Shown here piece after piece: positions 33,279 through 42,111 of a stretch of DNA of 64,000 nt (position 1 is its first letter; each line of letters starts with the position of its first letter). The notes beneath the pieces are model-generated. The model searched no databases. It saw only the letters and a list, made by a program, of their open reading frames with translations, and was not told the DNA's origin. This DNA is from Marivirga aurantiaca (lineage in GTDB: Bacteria > Bacteroidota > Bacteroidia > Cytophagales > Cyclobacteriaceae). A program made the position numbers and the translations under genes. The stretch is from the NCBI RefSeq assembly GCF_016679925.1, contig NZ_JAEQBW010000014.1, forward strand, positions 1-64,000, read 5' to 3'.

Positions 33279-34031
33279 TTAAAATTCAAAAACAGCAGTA
33301 TCCAATTCATTACTTAGTTGAATGTTGTCCAACCTTCTTTCGTCACGACCCGCTGCTAACTTTATACCTTCAAAATCTTTATAATCTGACCAAAGGTTAC
33401 TAAAAGAAGCCGTACTGTCATTTGTATTTTTAAAATAATCCCACTGCATAATAAGGTAGGTCTCAGGGTTGATATATGCCTTGTATTTATTTTTGGGGGT
33501 ATAGCCCACGCTATCAAATTGTAAAGAAATCACTTCGGCACTTTCTCCTGCAAGTGTTGTGTCTTTTCCTATGTAGTCAAGCCTTACACCCGGGTCTTTC
33601 AACTTAAAGGGGAAAATCAACCAATAAGAATCGTTTACCCAAATTTGCTTCCCTCTGTCGATTAGGTTTTTCAATGAATCGGGCTCTTTTATAAGCTTGT
33701 TTTTAACCCTCACTTGGCCAGTGTCTTCATTGATATTAATGATGAATTGGCTTTCTGCTCCCGGAAAATCAATACGGACCAGACCAGTATACTTATCCCA
33801 CACCAGGTCCCTGGCTCCAAGAAAATTCCAGGAAACATAGCGTATTTTATTCCACTTTTCCATTCCCCCGTGTGCTTCAATCACTTTATCCGCCAATACT
33901 ATTGCCTGAGAATCTGAATTGCCCGGTTCAAACACAGCATTGTCCTGAATAACTGTCTGTTCTTTTTGTTTTTGCTCCTGACAAGAAATCAGGAAGAATG
34001 AAACCATCAGAATTGGTAAAATCGCTTTCAT
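33279..34031 (-). CDS. Exported lipoprotein, LolA/DUF6503-like
   Basis: 250 residues. Lipoprotein signal (ILMVSFFLISCQEQ). Mature residues begin ADKVIEAHGGMEKWNKIRYVSWNFLGARDLVWDKYTG and continue with antiparallel strands (YIGKDTTLAGESAEVISLQF, YKAYINPETYLIMQWDY), the outline of LolA-like half-barrel proteins grouped as DUF6503. These probably bind lipid or a hydrophobic ligand. The gene starts 12 bases after the ABC transporter stop on the same strand and is likely translated from the same transcript, perhaps as an accessory factor of the transporter. Confidence 0.75.
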   Translation of the reverse strand: MKAILPILMVSFFLISCQEQKQKEQTVIQDNAVFEPGNSDSQAIVLADKVIEAHGGMEKWNKIRYVSWNFLGARDLVWDKYTGLVRIDFPGAESQFIININEDTGQVRVKNKLIKEPDSLKNLIDRGKQIWVNDSYWLIFPFKLKDPGVRLDYIGKDTTLAGESAEVISLQFDSVGYTPKNKYKAYINPETYLIMQWDYFKNTNDSTASFSNLWSDYKDFEGIKLAAGRDERRLDNIQLSNELDTAVFEF

Positions 34032-34042
34032 TTAGGTGCTTT

Positions 34043-37000
34043 TTATCTTTGTCTAAAGTTCACAATTTTTCTCAACAGATCATAATATAGGGTAACATAT
34101 AAAAGGAGGCTCATTAACCAGATAATGGTCAGATTAAAAGCCAGGGTATCAAAATAATAGCCAACAAAGTATTTTTTTCCTGAGTAGAATTGGGTTCTGA
34201 AATCGAATAGATGATTGGGTTGAGGATCCATATAAATGGGGAAAATCTTTTGAATCAATTGCCCATTATACTCCATTATTCTATCCGGGTCATTAGTGTT
34301 TTTTACCAGGGTAGCAACAGAGTGATTGTAATAATTAGCCCGTAAATATTCGAACCTCTCCTTTTTCTCGGGAGTAGAAGTTAAAATGTAAATAGCCTTT
34401 TCTTTTCTGGAGCTTGCCTCATTATAAACATTATTATAAAACCTTTTAAGAGCTGTGAGAAATGATTTTGTTTTCTCTGCGGTGTCCATATTAAAATCTT
34501 TTTCGTTCAGCTGTTTGAAGGCCTCGAATTGTTTTTTCCCAACCAGTTCCAGTTCCAGGGCAATTTCATTCCTGAGTAAACTTATTGCCTCCCTAAATTC
34601 TTTAGTTTCCCTATTGTCAAGCTGGTTGATTAACAGCTCCAATTTGGATTCCAGTTTTGGAATATAGTATACGGTTTTATATTCTGACTGTGCCATTTGC
34701 TTATCCAGGGTATAAAATGCCTGATTAAAGTCGTTGTACCTATATTGTGCAACCATAGAGGCTTCAAAAGCCCAGCGCGAGGCCATTATTTCACCCACAA
34801 ATGGCACCTTGTCCGGAGTAGTAATCTGTTGATTAAGATTGTCGAATTTCACCACCACACCACTCAAAATCAATTGAGGAATCAGTAAAATAGGAATTAA
34901 AATATAAATGGTAATTGCTGAATTAAATGCAGAGGAAATATTTAACCCCAACAAATTGGCAAAACAGGCGGTACTGAATAAAATAGCCCAATAAATAAAA
35001 CTCATGCCGTCAATTTCAAGAATTACGTCTCCAATAATCACATAGGTAAATGTTTGAATGGCCGAAAACATAAACAAAATTCCAATTTTGGACACTAAAT
35101 AGCTACTGCGGCTCAAGTGAAGAAAGGACTCTCTTTTGAGTATCTTTCTATCTTTAATAATTTCCTCTGCACTGACTGTGAGCCCCATAAACAAGGCCAC
35201 AATAATACTCATGAAAAAGAAGGCCGGAATGTTAAGGTTATCCACAAAAAGATACTCGTTTTTTCCATTGTCAGGGTAATACCGGATAATATAAGCTAAA
35301 AGAAGGGCTAAAATAGGCGCTTCCAGTAGGTTAATTAATAGGTATTGTCTGTTGGATAGTTTGGATTTCAAATCCCTTCTGAAAAATAGCTTGATCTGCT
35401 GAGCCCAACCGGGAATACGCAATTCAGGTTTCGGCAAATCATCTGTTTGATCTACTGTGGGCACCTTAATGTTTTCATTGAATAATCTATACCACTTTTG
35501 TGGGGAAATTTTCCGTTTTTCTGTGGCTTTCCCATATTCATTCACCACTTTGGTTTCAATAATATTGAATATTTGTTCCGGGTTAACATTTCCGCATTCC
35601 AGGCATGAACCTTTGTTTTTATCAATGGTGTTGACCTGGTTTTTAAAATAAGTAATTGCTTCCACCGGGTTTCCGTAGTAAATCTGGTACCCTCCCACAT
35701 CCAATATTATCAATTTGTCAAACATTCGGAATATATCAGAAGAAGGTTGGTGGATCACCACAAACACCATTTTTCCTTTAAGACTAAGCTCCTTTAGTAA
35801 GTCCATGATGTTTTCCGAATCGCGGGAAGAAAGCCCGGAAGTGGGTTCATCAACAAATAAAACGGCAGGTTCACGCAACAACTCTAGCCCTATATTCAAT
35901 CTTTTCCTCTGTCCTCCGCTAATGGTTTTTTCTAAAGGGGATCCTACTTTAAGGTTTTTGGTTTCACTCAAGCCAAGTGAAGTCAAAGTGGTTGTCACTA
36001 ATTCTTCTATTTCATGGTCTGTACGGTCACTAAAGCATAATTTGGCCGCAAAATAAAGATTTTGATGGACAGTTAATTCTTCTATCAGGAGATCATCCTG
36101 TGGCACGTAACCAATAATTCCTTTTATTGCTTCAGGGTTTCTGTGCAGATCAATCCCGTTAATCAAAACCTTTCCCTCGGTAGGAGAGTCATTCCCATTA
36201 AGTACATTTAGTAAAGTGGATTTTCCTGATCCCGAGGCACCCATCAATCCTATTAACCTGCCTGTGTCCTCCGCAATATTTAATTTTTGTAAGCCGGTAT
36301 GACCGTTAGGAAAAGTGAAGCTAATATCTTTAGCCACAAAGGAAATATTGGGAGTGTCTGCATCGGTTTTGAACTTGCTAACCACATCACTGTAAAACAC
36401 AGTTTGGGATTTATCTCCTTTGATAGTGCTTCCCGGAGGAAAAAGTGTAATCAAGCTATTTCGGAGAGGATGGCCATTTATATTTAGCTGGGCATTTCCA
36501 ATATATTTAATAAAATACATTTCACTATCGGGCAACTTTAGCACTGCTATAAAGCCACTCAGATTCGCTTCAAAAAGAAAATTGGTTGATGCTGTGATGT
36601 GTTCCGAATTATCGGAGATTATTAAGCAATTATGGGTTGAAAACTCATTGGAAAATTTTCCAACAGCAAATTTTTTAATCTCTTCAATATTCTCCTGAGG
36701 AATTTTTATTTGATCACTTACATAGTTTAAAATTTCAGCCTCCTCTTCAGATATTGTACCATCTGCCAGTATAAGTTCAATTAATTGTAAAGACAGGATG
36801 ATTTTCTGGGCAGTGGTAAATTCCTGATTAATATTCTTACATATCCGATTGATGCTCTCTTTTATCGTTTGTTCCTCGGTGCTGCTGTTATTAGCAAACT
36901 CATCAAAAATAAGTAAATGCCGATTGGCAGATTCCTCATTTAGGTGTTCTTCCAAAAAGCGTTTAATGTTCTGTCTCTCGTCTTCTGTAACAGTATCTTT

Positions 37001-37054
37001 TTTAGCGATAATGGCAAATAATTCCAGTAAGGCATTTAGCAAATTTTCACTCAT
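34043..37054 (-). CDS. TerB-like/FHA-like fusion to an ABCG-type ABC transporter
   Basis: 1,003 residues. Residues 1-140 form a TerB-like helical bundle (ELILADGTISEEEAEILNYV, acidic metal-site type); 145-230 look like an FHA-like beta sandwich (IKYIGNAQLNINGHPL). Residues 238-460 are an ABCG-type ATPase: Walker A GASGSGKST (272-280), signature ISGGQRKRLNIGLELL, Walker B VLFVDEPTSG. The remainder is an ABC2-type membrane domain with helices about 590-790 and 970-995 and a large loop between. The substrate is unknown; ABCG transporters mostly export lipids or drugs. It is followed by the DUF6503-like lipoprotein gene and preceded by another lipoprotein gene, giving a possible three-gene locus. 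Confidence 0.88.
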   Translation of the reverse strand: MSENLLNALLELFAIIAKKDTVTEDERQNIKRFLEEHLNEESANRHLLIFDEFANNSSTEEQTIKESINRICKNINQEFTTAQKIILSLQLIELILADGTISEEEAEILNYVSDQIKIPQENIEEIKKFAVGKFSNEFSTHNCLIISDNSEHITASTNFLFEANLSGFIAVLKLPDSEMYFIKYIGNAQLNINGHPLRNSLITLFPPGSTIKGDKSQTVFYSDVVSKFKTDADTPNISFVAKDISFTFPNGHTGLQKLNIAEDTGRLIGLMGASGSGKSTLLNVLNGNDSPTEGKVLINGIDLHRNPEAIKGIIGYVPQDDLLIEELTVHQNLYFAAKLCFSDRTDHEIEELVTTTLTSLGLSETKNLKVGSPLEKTISGGQRKRLNIGLELLREPAVLFVDEPTSGLSSRDSENIMDLLKELSLKGKMVFVVIHQPSSDIFRMFDKLIILDVGGYQIYYGNPVEAITYFKNQVNTIDKNKGSCLECGNVNPEQIFNIIETKVVNEYGKATEKRKISPQKWYRLFNENIKVPTVDQTDDLPKPELRIPGWAQQIKLFFRRDLKSKLSNRQYLLINLLEAPILALLLAYIIRYYPDNGKNEYLFVDNLNIPAFFFMSIIVALFMGLTVSAEEIIKDRKILKRESFLHLSRSSYLVSKIGILFMFSAIQTFTYVIIGDVILEIDGMSFIYWAILFSTACFANLLGLNISSAFNSAITIYILIPILLIPQLILSGVVVKFDNLNQQITTPDKVPFVGEIMASRWAFEASMVAQYRYNDFNQAFYTLDKQMAQSEYKTVYYIPKLESKLELLINQLDNRETKEFREAISLLRNEIALELELVGKKQFEAFKQLNEKDFNMDTAEKTKSFLTALKRFYNNVYNEASSRKEKAIYILTSTPEKKERFEYLRANYYNHSVATLVKNTNDPDRIMEYNGQLIQKIFPIYMDPQPNHLFDFRTQFYSGKKYFVGYYFDTLAFNLTIIWLMSLLLYVTLYYDLLRKIVNFRQR

Positions 37055-37085
37055 GGTCTGTTGATGAGGGCGTTAACTATTTTAG

Positions 37086-37131
37086 AAAAAAAAGGAACTC
37101 CCGAAGCCTAACAGCCAAGGAGCTCCCCTTT
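37086..37131 (-). terminator. Terminator between the lipoprotein gene and the ABC transporter
   Basis: On the minus strand an imperfect stem (AAAGGGGAGCTCC ... GGGAGTTCCTTT) is followed by a run of T. It lies between the stop of the gene at 37149 and the start of the transporter at 37054, so the two are probably separate transcripts. Confidence 0.65.
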
Positions 37132-37148
37132 AATGAATTGAAGTGGTT

Positions 37149-38030
37149 TTATGAAGTCAGTAAATCGCGTGTTCTTCCTGCTTGATTAGTGATGTTGTCA
37201 AGGGCTTCATCTTTCAACAATTGATCTCCTTTACCTTGATCCATTAATTCTTTTACGTTCAGTTTTTTATACTGGCCTTTCAATAATTCAAGTTCCACCA
37301 GTAGTTTCTGAACCATATCATCTTTTTCAACGCTTTTAAGTAATTCTATCAAATCCTTTAAAGGCTCTTCCTGATCAATAATGACTTTCACTAATGGAAT
37401 AAGTATCAGATTCCTGGTATCTTCCGGTAAAATATCGCTTGGATAATTTTCAATTAAAGCAGTCGCAATATAAAGCCCTTCAATAAATGACCCTGCCAAA
37501 AGTAATGCTGCTACCTTTGGTCTATCCGTAGCCTTCAAATGTCGCTCAGCATTAGCAACCGCCATATTCACGATGGCAGCCATTGAATCAGTGTTGGACA
37601 AATTCTTTTCAAATCTCTCAACAGTTTGGGGATCAAATGAACTGGAAAGAGACAGTTGATCTGCTAATGGCCTAATGGCTGCAATATAATTTAGCGCTTC
37701 CTGAGATTTTTCGTAAGCACTCAAATAAGTAACATCTGTGGCATAAATGCCTAAATTAAGTGCCGCCTTTGTGTTGTTACCTGTATAACTACTTACCTGA
37801 GAAAGGTCATGTGTCAAACTCTTATTAAACTCTACCCCGGTCTGCATAAGTAAAAATGGAATTTCTGATGGAGCAGGGAGTTCATTCACTACTTTTTTAA
37901 TTTGCTCCTCCGTTTCTTTTTGAGCTTTCTCAAAAGCTTCTGATGCCGTTTTCTCTTCTTTCTTTTCCGGGTTACATGCGTTGACTATCAACATGATAGC
38001 CAGCATTCCTAATTTAAAATTCAATTTCAT
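37149..38030 (-). CDS. Hypothetical helical lipoprotein
   Basis: 293 residues with a lipobox (LGMLAIMLIVNACNPE). The mature protein is almost wholly alpha-helical, begins with a charged coiled-coil-like stretch (EKKEEKTASEAFEKAQKETEEQIKKV) and contains AALNLGIYATDVTYLSAYEKSQEALNYI, a block I associate with an uncharacterised Bacteroidota family. No enzymatic motif is visible. It is probably anchored in a membrane facing the periplasm. It is divergent from pirin; the 227-base gap is very AT-rich and should contain both promoters. Confidence 0.7.
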   Translation of the reverse strand: MKLNFKLGMLAIMLIVNACNPEKKEEKTASEAFEKAQKETEEQIKKVVNELPAPSEIPFLLMQTGVEFNKSLTHDLSQVSSYTGNNTKAALNLGIYATDVTYLSAYEKSQEALNYIAAIRPLADQLSLSSSFDPQTVERFEKNLSNTDSMAAIVNMAVANAERHLKATDRPKVAALLLAGSFIEGLYIATALIENYPSDILPEDTRNLILIPLVKVIIDQEEPLKDLIELLKSVEKDDMVQKLLVELELLKGQYKKLNVKELMDQGKGDQLLKDEALDNITNQAGRTRDLLTS

Positions 38031-38257
38031 AAGTATGATTTGTTTTATAAGACAATAAAAGTATAAATTTATTTTAATCTATATTGCTATTTTACAAAAA
38101 ATTCCGAGTTTATTATCAGTTTTTTATATTTTTTGAACTAAACCATATATGTTTATGCACTCTGTTTAAATACATATTTTTTTCTCCCAAAAAAACGAAC
38201 ACAAAAGTAAGCGCTTTCCGTTATTGTATGTAGATACATTTAAGTTTTGGTTTAAAA

Positions 38258-38971
38258 ATGAAAAAAACAATTTACAAAGCAGATACAAGGGGCCATGCCA
38301 ATCACGGATGGTTAGAATCCTATCATACTTTTAGCTTTGCCTCTTATTACGATCAGGAAAGAGTTCATTTTGGAGCTTTACGTGTTTTAAACGATGATAA
38401 AGTGGATGCAGGAATGGGTTTTGGAAAGCACCCTCACGATAATATGGAAATTATTTCAATCCCATTATTTGGGGATCTGGCCCATCAAGACAGCATGGGC
38501 AATAATTCTGTCATAAAGGAAAATGATGTTCAGGTGATGTCAGCGGGTACAGGAATTGTTCATTCTGAATTTAATCCTAACAAAGACAAAAAAACAGCGT
38601 TTTTACAAATTTGGTTATTCCCTAATAAACAAAATGTAGAGCCCAGATATGGCCAGAAAAGCTTTAGTTCCCTGGAAAGAAAAAACAATTTTCAAATGAT
38701 CGTTTCTCCTAACCCTGAAGAACTGAATACCTGGATTCATCAGGATGCCTGGTTTTATCTTGCCGATTTGGACAAAGGTTTTTCTAAGGAGTATACTCTC
38801 CAAAAGGAGGGGAATGGGCTTTTTCTGTTTCTATTAAGTGGGAGTCTGGAAGTTGCCGGAGAAAAACTTAATACAAGAGATGCTATTGGCTTGACGGAAC
38901 TGGAAAGCATAGAGGTTAAAGCTAATGAAGCATCAAAGCTCCTTTTAATGGAAGTGCCAATGGAATGGTAG
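38258..38971 (+). CDS. Pirin-family protein
   Basis: 237 residues, bicupin. The N-terminal cupin holds the metal ligands in FGKHPHDNMEIISIPLFGDLAHQDSMG and STGIVHSEFN-like AGTGIVHSEFNPN (His, His, His, Glu pattern). TFSFASYYDQERVHFGALRVLNDDKV is the standard pirin opening. Bacterial pirins include quercetin dioxygenases and redox sensors; the actual role here is unknown. It is a single gene, with about 250 empty bases before the next. Confidence 0.93.
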   Translation: MKKTIYKADTRGHANHGWLESYHTFSFASYYDQERVHFGALRVLNDDKVDAGMGFGKHPHDNMEIISIPLFGDLAHQDSMGNNSVIKENDVQVMSAGTGIVHSEFNPNKDKKTAFLQIWLFPNKQNVEPRYGQKSFSSLERKNNFQMIVSPNPEELNTWIHQDAWFYLADLDKGFSKEYTLQKEGNGLFLFLLSGSLEVAGEKLNTRDAIGLTELESIEVKANEASKLLLMEVPMEW

Positions 38972-39222
38972 GCCCCAGGAGGTAGCTATTCGGCTTGGCC
39001 CAAAACAATAGTTTCGAATCCTTTCATTGTTCAATTATCGAGAGGATAATTGCGTCTTTGGGTTATATAGCTACTTCCTGGCCATGAAAAAACGCGTTTT
39101 CACCTCCCTTTTTCTCCCTCTCTTCTGGACTCTTTGCTATCAGGAGAGCCTATTTAGTAAAGGTTTTGAAAGAGCACTAATTCCATTAGTGCAATCCAAA
39201 GCAATTTTCTAATTTTACTTCT

Positions 39223-40098
39223 ATGAATAGGGAAAGTCGTTTGCGCTGGGTCATTGGACTCAACATTGTTATTACTATCTCCCAAATTATCGGTGGTATT
39301 TTTGCTAATAGTCTGGCACTGATTTCTGATGCCATGCACAATTTTAGTGATGTGGCTGCTTTGATCATTAGCTTAGTTGCTATAATATTGGCCAAGAGAA
39401 AAGCCACTTACAGTAAATCGTTTGGCTATAAGCGGGCAGAAGTGTTGGCTGCCTTTGTTAATTCTGCTGTGATTATAGCCGTGGCAGTTTATATTATCAT
39501 TGAAAGTTCACAAAGACTTACAGAAAATTCCAGCCTGCAAATAAACACGGATATCATTATCTGGCTGGCCTTTGTGGCCATTATTGGCAATGGATTAAGC
39601 GTGGTGATTTTAGCTTCTCAAATCAAGGACAGCATGAACATGAAGTCGGCTTTCATGCATTTACTGTCTGACACCTTGTTTTCTGTGGCTGTTCTGGGGG
39701 GAGGCTTAGCCATGAAATACTATAGTATAACTTGGGTGGATGGTATTTTATCAATCATAATCGGCCTATATCTTATTTTCAGTAGTTGGAAGTTACTAAT
39801 GGACAGTATGCATGTGTTATTACAATTTGTGCCTAAAGGAATCAATATTCCGAAAATTGTAGATGAAGTAGAAAAAATATCGGAGATAAAAAATATCCAT
39901 CATGTACATGTATGGCAACTTGACGAACATACAATCCATTTTGAAGCGCATGTTGATTTAAAGGATGATCTTCAGGTCAGCAACACCCATGAAATCCAGC
40001 AAAAAATAGAAATTCTGTTGCAAAGCCATTTTTCTATTGGCCACATTACATTACAGTTTGAACATGGACTGGATGAACCAAAAACACTGATTCAATAA
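39223..40098 (+). CDS. Cation diffusion facilitator (CzcD/ZitB type)
   Basis: 291 residues with six membrane helices and a C-terminal cytosolic ferredoxin-like domain. Zinc-site motifs HxxxD occur in helix 2 (ISDAMHNFSDVAALI) and helix 5 (SAFMHLLSDTLFS). The C-terminal domain is marked by INIPKIVDEVEKISEIKNIHHVHVWQLDEHTIHFEAHV. The protein exports Zn2+, and possibly Co2+ or Cd2+, in exchange for protons across the inner membrane. It is followed 50 bases later by recX. Confidence 0.95.
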   Translation: MNRESRLRWVIGLNIVITISQIIGGIFANSLALISDAMHNFSDVAALIISLVAIILAKRKATYSKSFGYKRAEVLAAFVNSAVIIAVAVYIIIESSQRLTENSSLQINTDIIIWLAFVAIIGNGLSVVILASQIKDSMNMKSAFMHLLSDTLFSVAVLGGGLAMKYYSITWVDGILSIIIGLYLIFSSWKLLMDSMHVLLQFVPKGINIPKIVDEVEKISEIKNIHHVHVWQLDEHTIHFEAHVDLKDDLQVSNTHEIQQKIEILLQSHFSIGHITLQFEHGLDEPKTLIQ

Positions 40099-40148
40099 AT
40101 TCGATTTTAAATGCATTCCTCTAATCTTGAGGACAATACATTAATTAT

Positions 40149-40616
40149 ATGTCTGCTAAGAAAGTATATACAATCAAAGAAGGTAAAACGAAAGCCATGA
40201 AATTCTGTGCTTACCAGGAAAGGACTCAGCAACAGGTTCGTGATAAACTGTATGATTGGGGGCTTTATGGAGATGAAGTGGAAGAGGTGATTGGCTATTT
40301 GATTACTGAGAATTTCCTGAACGAAGAACGTTTTGCCAAAACTTATGCTTCAGGTCACTTCAGAATGAAAAAATGGGGGAGAATCAAAATCAAGCAAGGG
40401 TTGGAACAAAAGAAACTCTCTACCTACTGTATAAAGAAAGGATTGGAAGAAATTGATTCAGTTGAATATCAGGAAACATTGAATGAACTGTTATCAAAAA
40501 AATATCAATCTATACGGGATAGCAATCTATATATTAGAAAGCAAAAAGCTGTAAAATACTTATTGCAAAAAGGCTATGAGGCGGATTTGGTTTGGGCGGC
40601 TACGGAGGAATTATGA
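40149..40616 (+). CDS. recX: Regulatory protein RecX
   Basis: 155 residues made of three-helix RecX repeats: AMKFCAYQERTQQQVRDKLYDWGLYGDEVEEVIGYLITENFLNEERFAKTYA (repeats 1-2, with the conserved FLNEERFAKTYA) and KWGRIKIKQGLEQKKLSTYC followed by KAVKYLLQKGYEADLVW. RecX binds RecA filaments and restrains their recombinase activity. The length is typical. recA is not in the window. Confidence 0.92.
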   Translation: MSAKKVYTIKEGKTKAMKFCAYQERTQQQVRDKLYDWGLYGDEVEEVIGYLITENFLNEERFAKTYASGHFRMKKWGRIKIKQGLEQKKLSTYCIKKGLEEIDSVEYQETLNELLSKKYQSIRDSNLYIRKQKAVKYLLQKGYEADLVWAATEEL

Positions 40617-40636
40617 AGCCAGTCTTTCTCCTTTTC

Positions 40637-40722
40637 TCCCACTAAGAAACTAAGGATTTTTTTCTTTGTGGCCTTTGAGGCTTCCCGTTTAGCCCGGGAC
40701 ATGTTGTGGGAAACTTGAAATG
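40637..40722 (+). repeat. Short dispersed repeat, left flank of the GxxExxY pseudogene
   Basis: Sequence around CCCACTAAG ... CTTTGAGGCT ... TGTGGGAAACTTGAAATG. A close copy stands at 41304-41373 on the other side of the pseudogene, and the TGTGGGAAA end also occurs at 41260-41279. Repeats of this CCAC-NAAG type commonly accompany GxxExxY genes in Bacteroidota. Confidence 0.6.
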
Positions 40723-40851
40723 TTTAATTAAATGCTGGAGCTATAAATGCCTCTTATCTCCTAATACTTGTCCCAGATACGGAAGACCCGAAGATCACCA
40801 AGTTTTTAATCTTTATTTAAATTTATTTGGTCATTAGCAAATATCAACCAC

Positions 40852-41235
40852 ATGGCTGAAAATGAATTAGCTAAGATAGCTGTTAATATTGCTTTTAAAA
40901 TACACTAAACTTTAGGACCTGGATTATTAGAAACCGTATATGAAGCCGCTTTTGTTCTAGAACTTCGGAAATTAAACATCCCATTTAAACAGCAGCAAGG
41001 AATTCCTGCTATTTACGAAGGATACGATTTGGGTGTAGGATTTAGAACTGACATAATTCTCGATAATAAGTTAATTGTTGAACTCAAATCAGTGGAAAGA
41101 ATTGAGAAAGTCCATCACAAAATAGTTTTAACCTATTTGAGACTCACTGGAATTAAGCTTGCACTGTTGATAAATTTTAATGTAAACTTAATAAAGGACG
41201 GAATTCATCGAAAAATACAGGGACAATTATACTGA
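40852..41235 (+). pseudogene. GxxExxY-family gene with an in-frame stop at codon 19
   Basis: From ATG 40852 to TGA 41235 there are 128 codons in one frame, interrupted only by TAA at 40906-40908. The translated sequence reads NIAFKIH-stop-TLGPGLLETVYEAAFVLEL, where GLLETVYE is the family's GxxExxY motif, followed by VGFRTDIILDNKLIVELKSVERIEKVHHKIVLTYLRLTG. The family (PDDEXK_3-like, related to Iron-sulfur or nuclease-like folds) is widespread, often multicopy, and of uncertain function. One base change would repair the gene, so the loss is recent. Internal restart at a later codon would delete the motif. Confidence 0.85.
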
Positions 41236-41303
41236 TTTCATTCTGGTGTAAGAGGGTTTTGTGGGAAACCTGATATGTTGAAGCAATAGCTGCCTTCCTA
41301 TAT

Positions 41304-41373
41304 CCCACTAAGACACGAAGCCCACCAAGGTTTTTCTTCATGTTCTTTGAGGCTTTGTGGGAAAATTCATATG
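41304..41373 (+). repeat. Short dispersed repeat, right flank of the GxxExxY pseudogene
   Basis: Copy of the 40637-40722 element in the same orientation: CCCACTAAGACACGAAG, TTTTTCTTCATG, CTTTGAGGCT and TGTGGGAAAATTCATATG. Its end touches the stop codon region of the DUF4230 gene at 41375. Confidence 0.6.
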
Positions 41374-41374
41374 C

Positions 41375-42031
41375 TCAATCAGGAAATATCATTGTAGCAT
41401 CCGGCCTCTGTTTAAATTTTAACACAATTACCTTGTTTGTTATATTTGATAAAAAGGGTCTCAAAATAGTACTTCCTAATTTTTCAGCATCTTCCATAAT
41501 ACCTGACTTTAAGGCTGCTTCTTTAATTTGAATTTCAGCTTTGGCATACATTTCTTGTATAAATTCCGCAGCTTTATTCTCATCATCAAAATACTTATAG
41601 ATGCTGTTTGTAGCCTTTAAATCATATATTTTGCTGTTTTGCAAATCAATTTTAAAATAGCACAATTCTGGATTCGGTAACTCTATATAAATAGTATCAT
41701 TTTCAAAACGAATGTCTTGTTTTTCTATTTTGCCCAAATCAATACAAGCAACCGCCTCCCCACTTGCTATTAATATAGCTGTCATATCAGGGCCAGAAGG
41801 AATATATTTAATCCATTTTTTAGCCACTTTCTTCTCTTCAACCACCTCCTTAAATCGATATTTTACCAACTCAAGTTTACCCAGCGCTTCTATTTCCTGT
41901 AAAATAGTAGTGTTTTCAACTGTGAGTCGTTCAGGAGTAGTAAAATCAGACATACGCCTGAACCATAAAAAAACCAACAAAAGCAAGGCTATTGCCCAGG
42001 GAATAAATTTAAAAATCAGCTTAAAGTTCAT
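41375..42031 (-). CDS. DUF4230 membrane-anchored protein
   Basis: 218 residues. One N-terminal membrane anchor (residues 8-23, FIPWAIALLLLVFLWF), then the DUF4230 pattern: ILQEIEALGKLELVKYRFKEVVEEKK, LIASGEAVACIDLGKIEKQDI and IYIELPNPELCYFKIDLQNSKIYDLK. The C-terminus is a helix and a strand (LRPFLSNITNKVIVLKFK). The function is unknown; the anchored beta-rich domain faces the periplasm. It is divergent from the radical SAM gene, 80 bases away. Confidence 0.85.
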   Translation of the reverse strand: MNFKLIFKFIPWAIALLLLVFLWFRRMSDFTTPERLTVENTTILQEIEALGKLELVKYRFKEVVEEKKVAKKWIKYIPSGPDMTAILIASGEAVACIDLGKIEKQDIRFENDTIYIELPNPELCYFKIDLQNSKIYDLKATNSIYKYFDDENKAAEFIQEMYAKAEIQIKEAALKSGIMEDAEKLGSTILRPFLSNITNKVIVLKFKQRPDATMIFPD

Positions 42032-42111
42032 GGGTATTAATTAAGTTCGTATTCTGAAGAAGCAAATAATAAAATTAAAGATACAAAATTCCTTTTTGAA
42101 AGGAGGTTTAT

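Noticed and set aside
39027-39212. Plus-strand frame of 61 codons before the cation diffusion facilitator
   Set aside because: No domain and no good start context; random-like composition.
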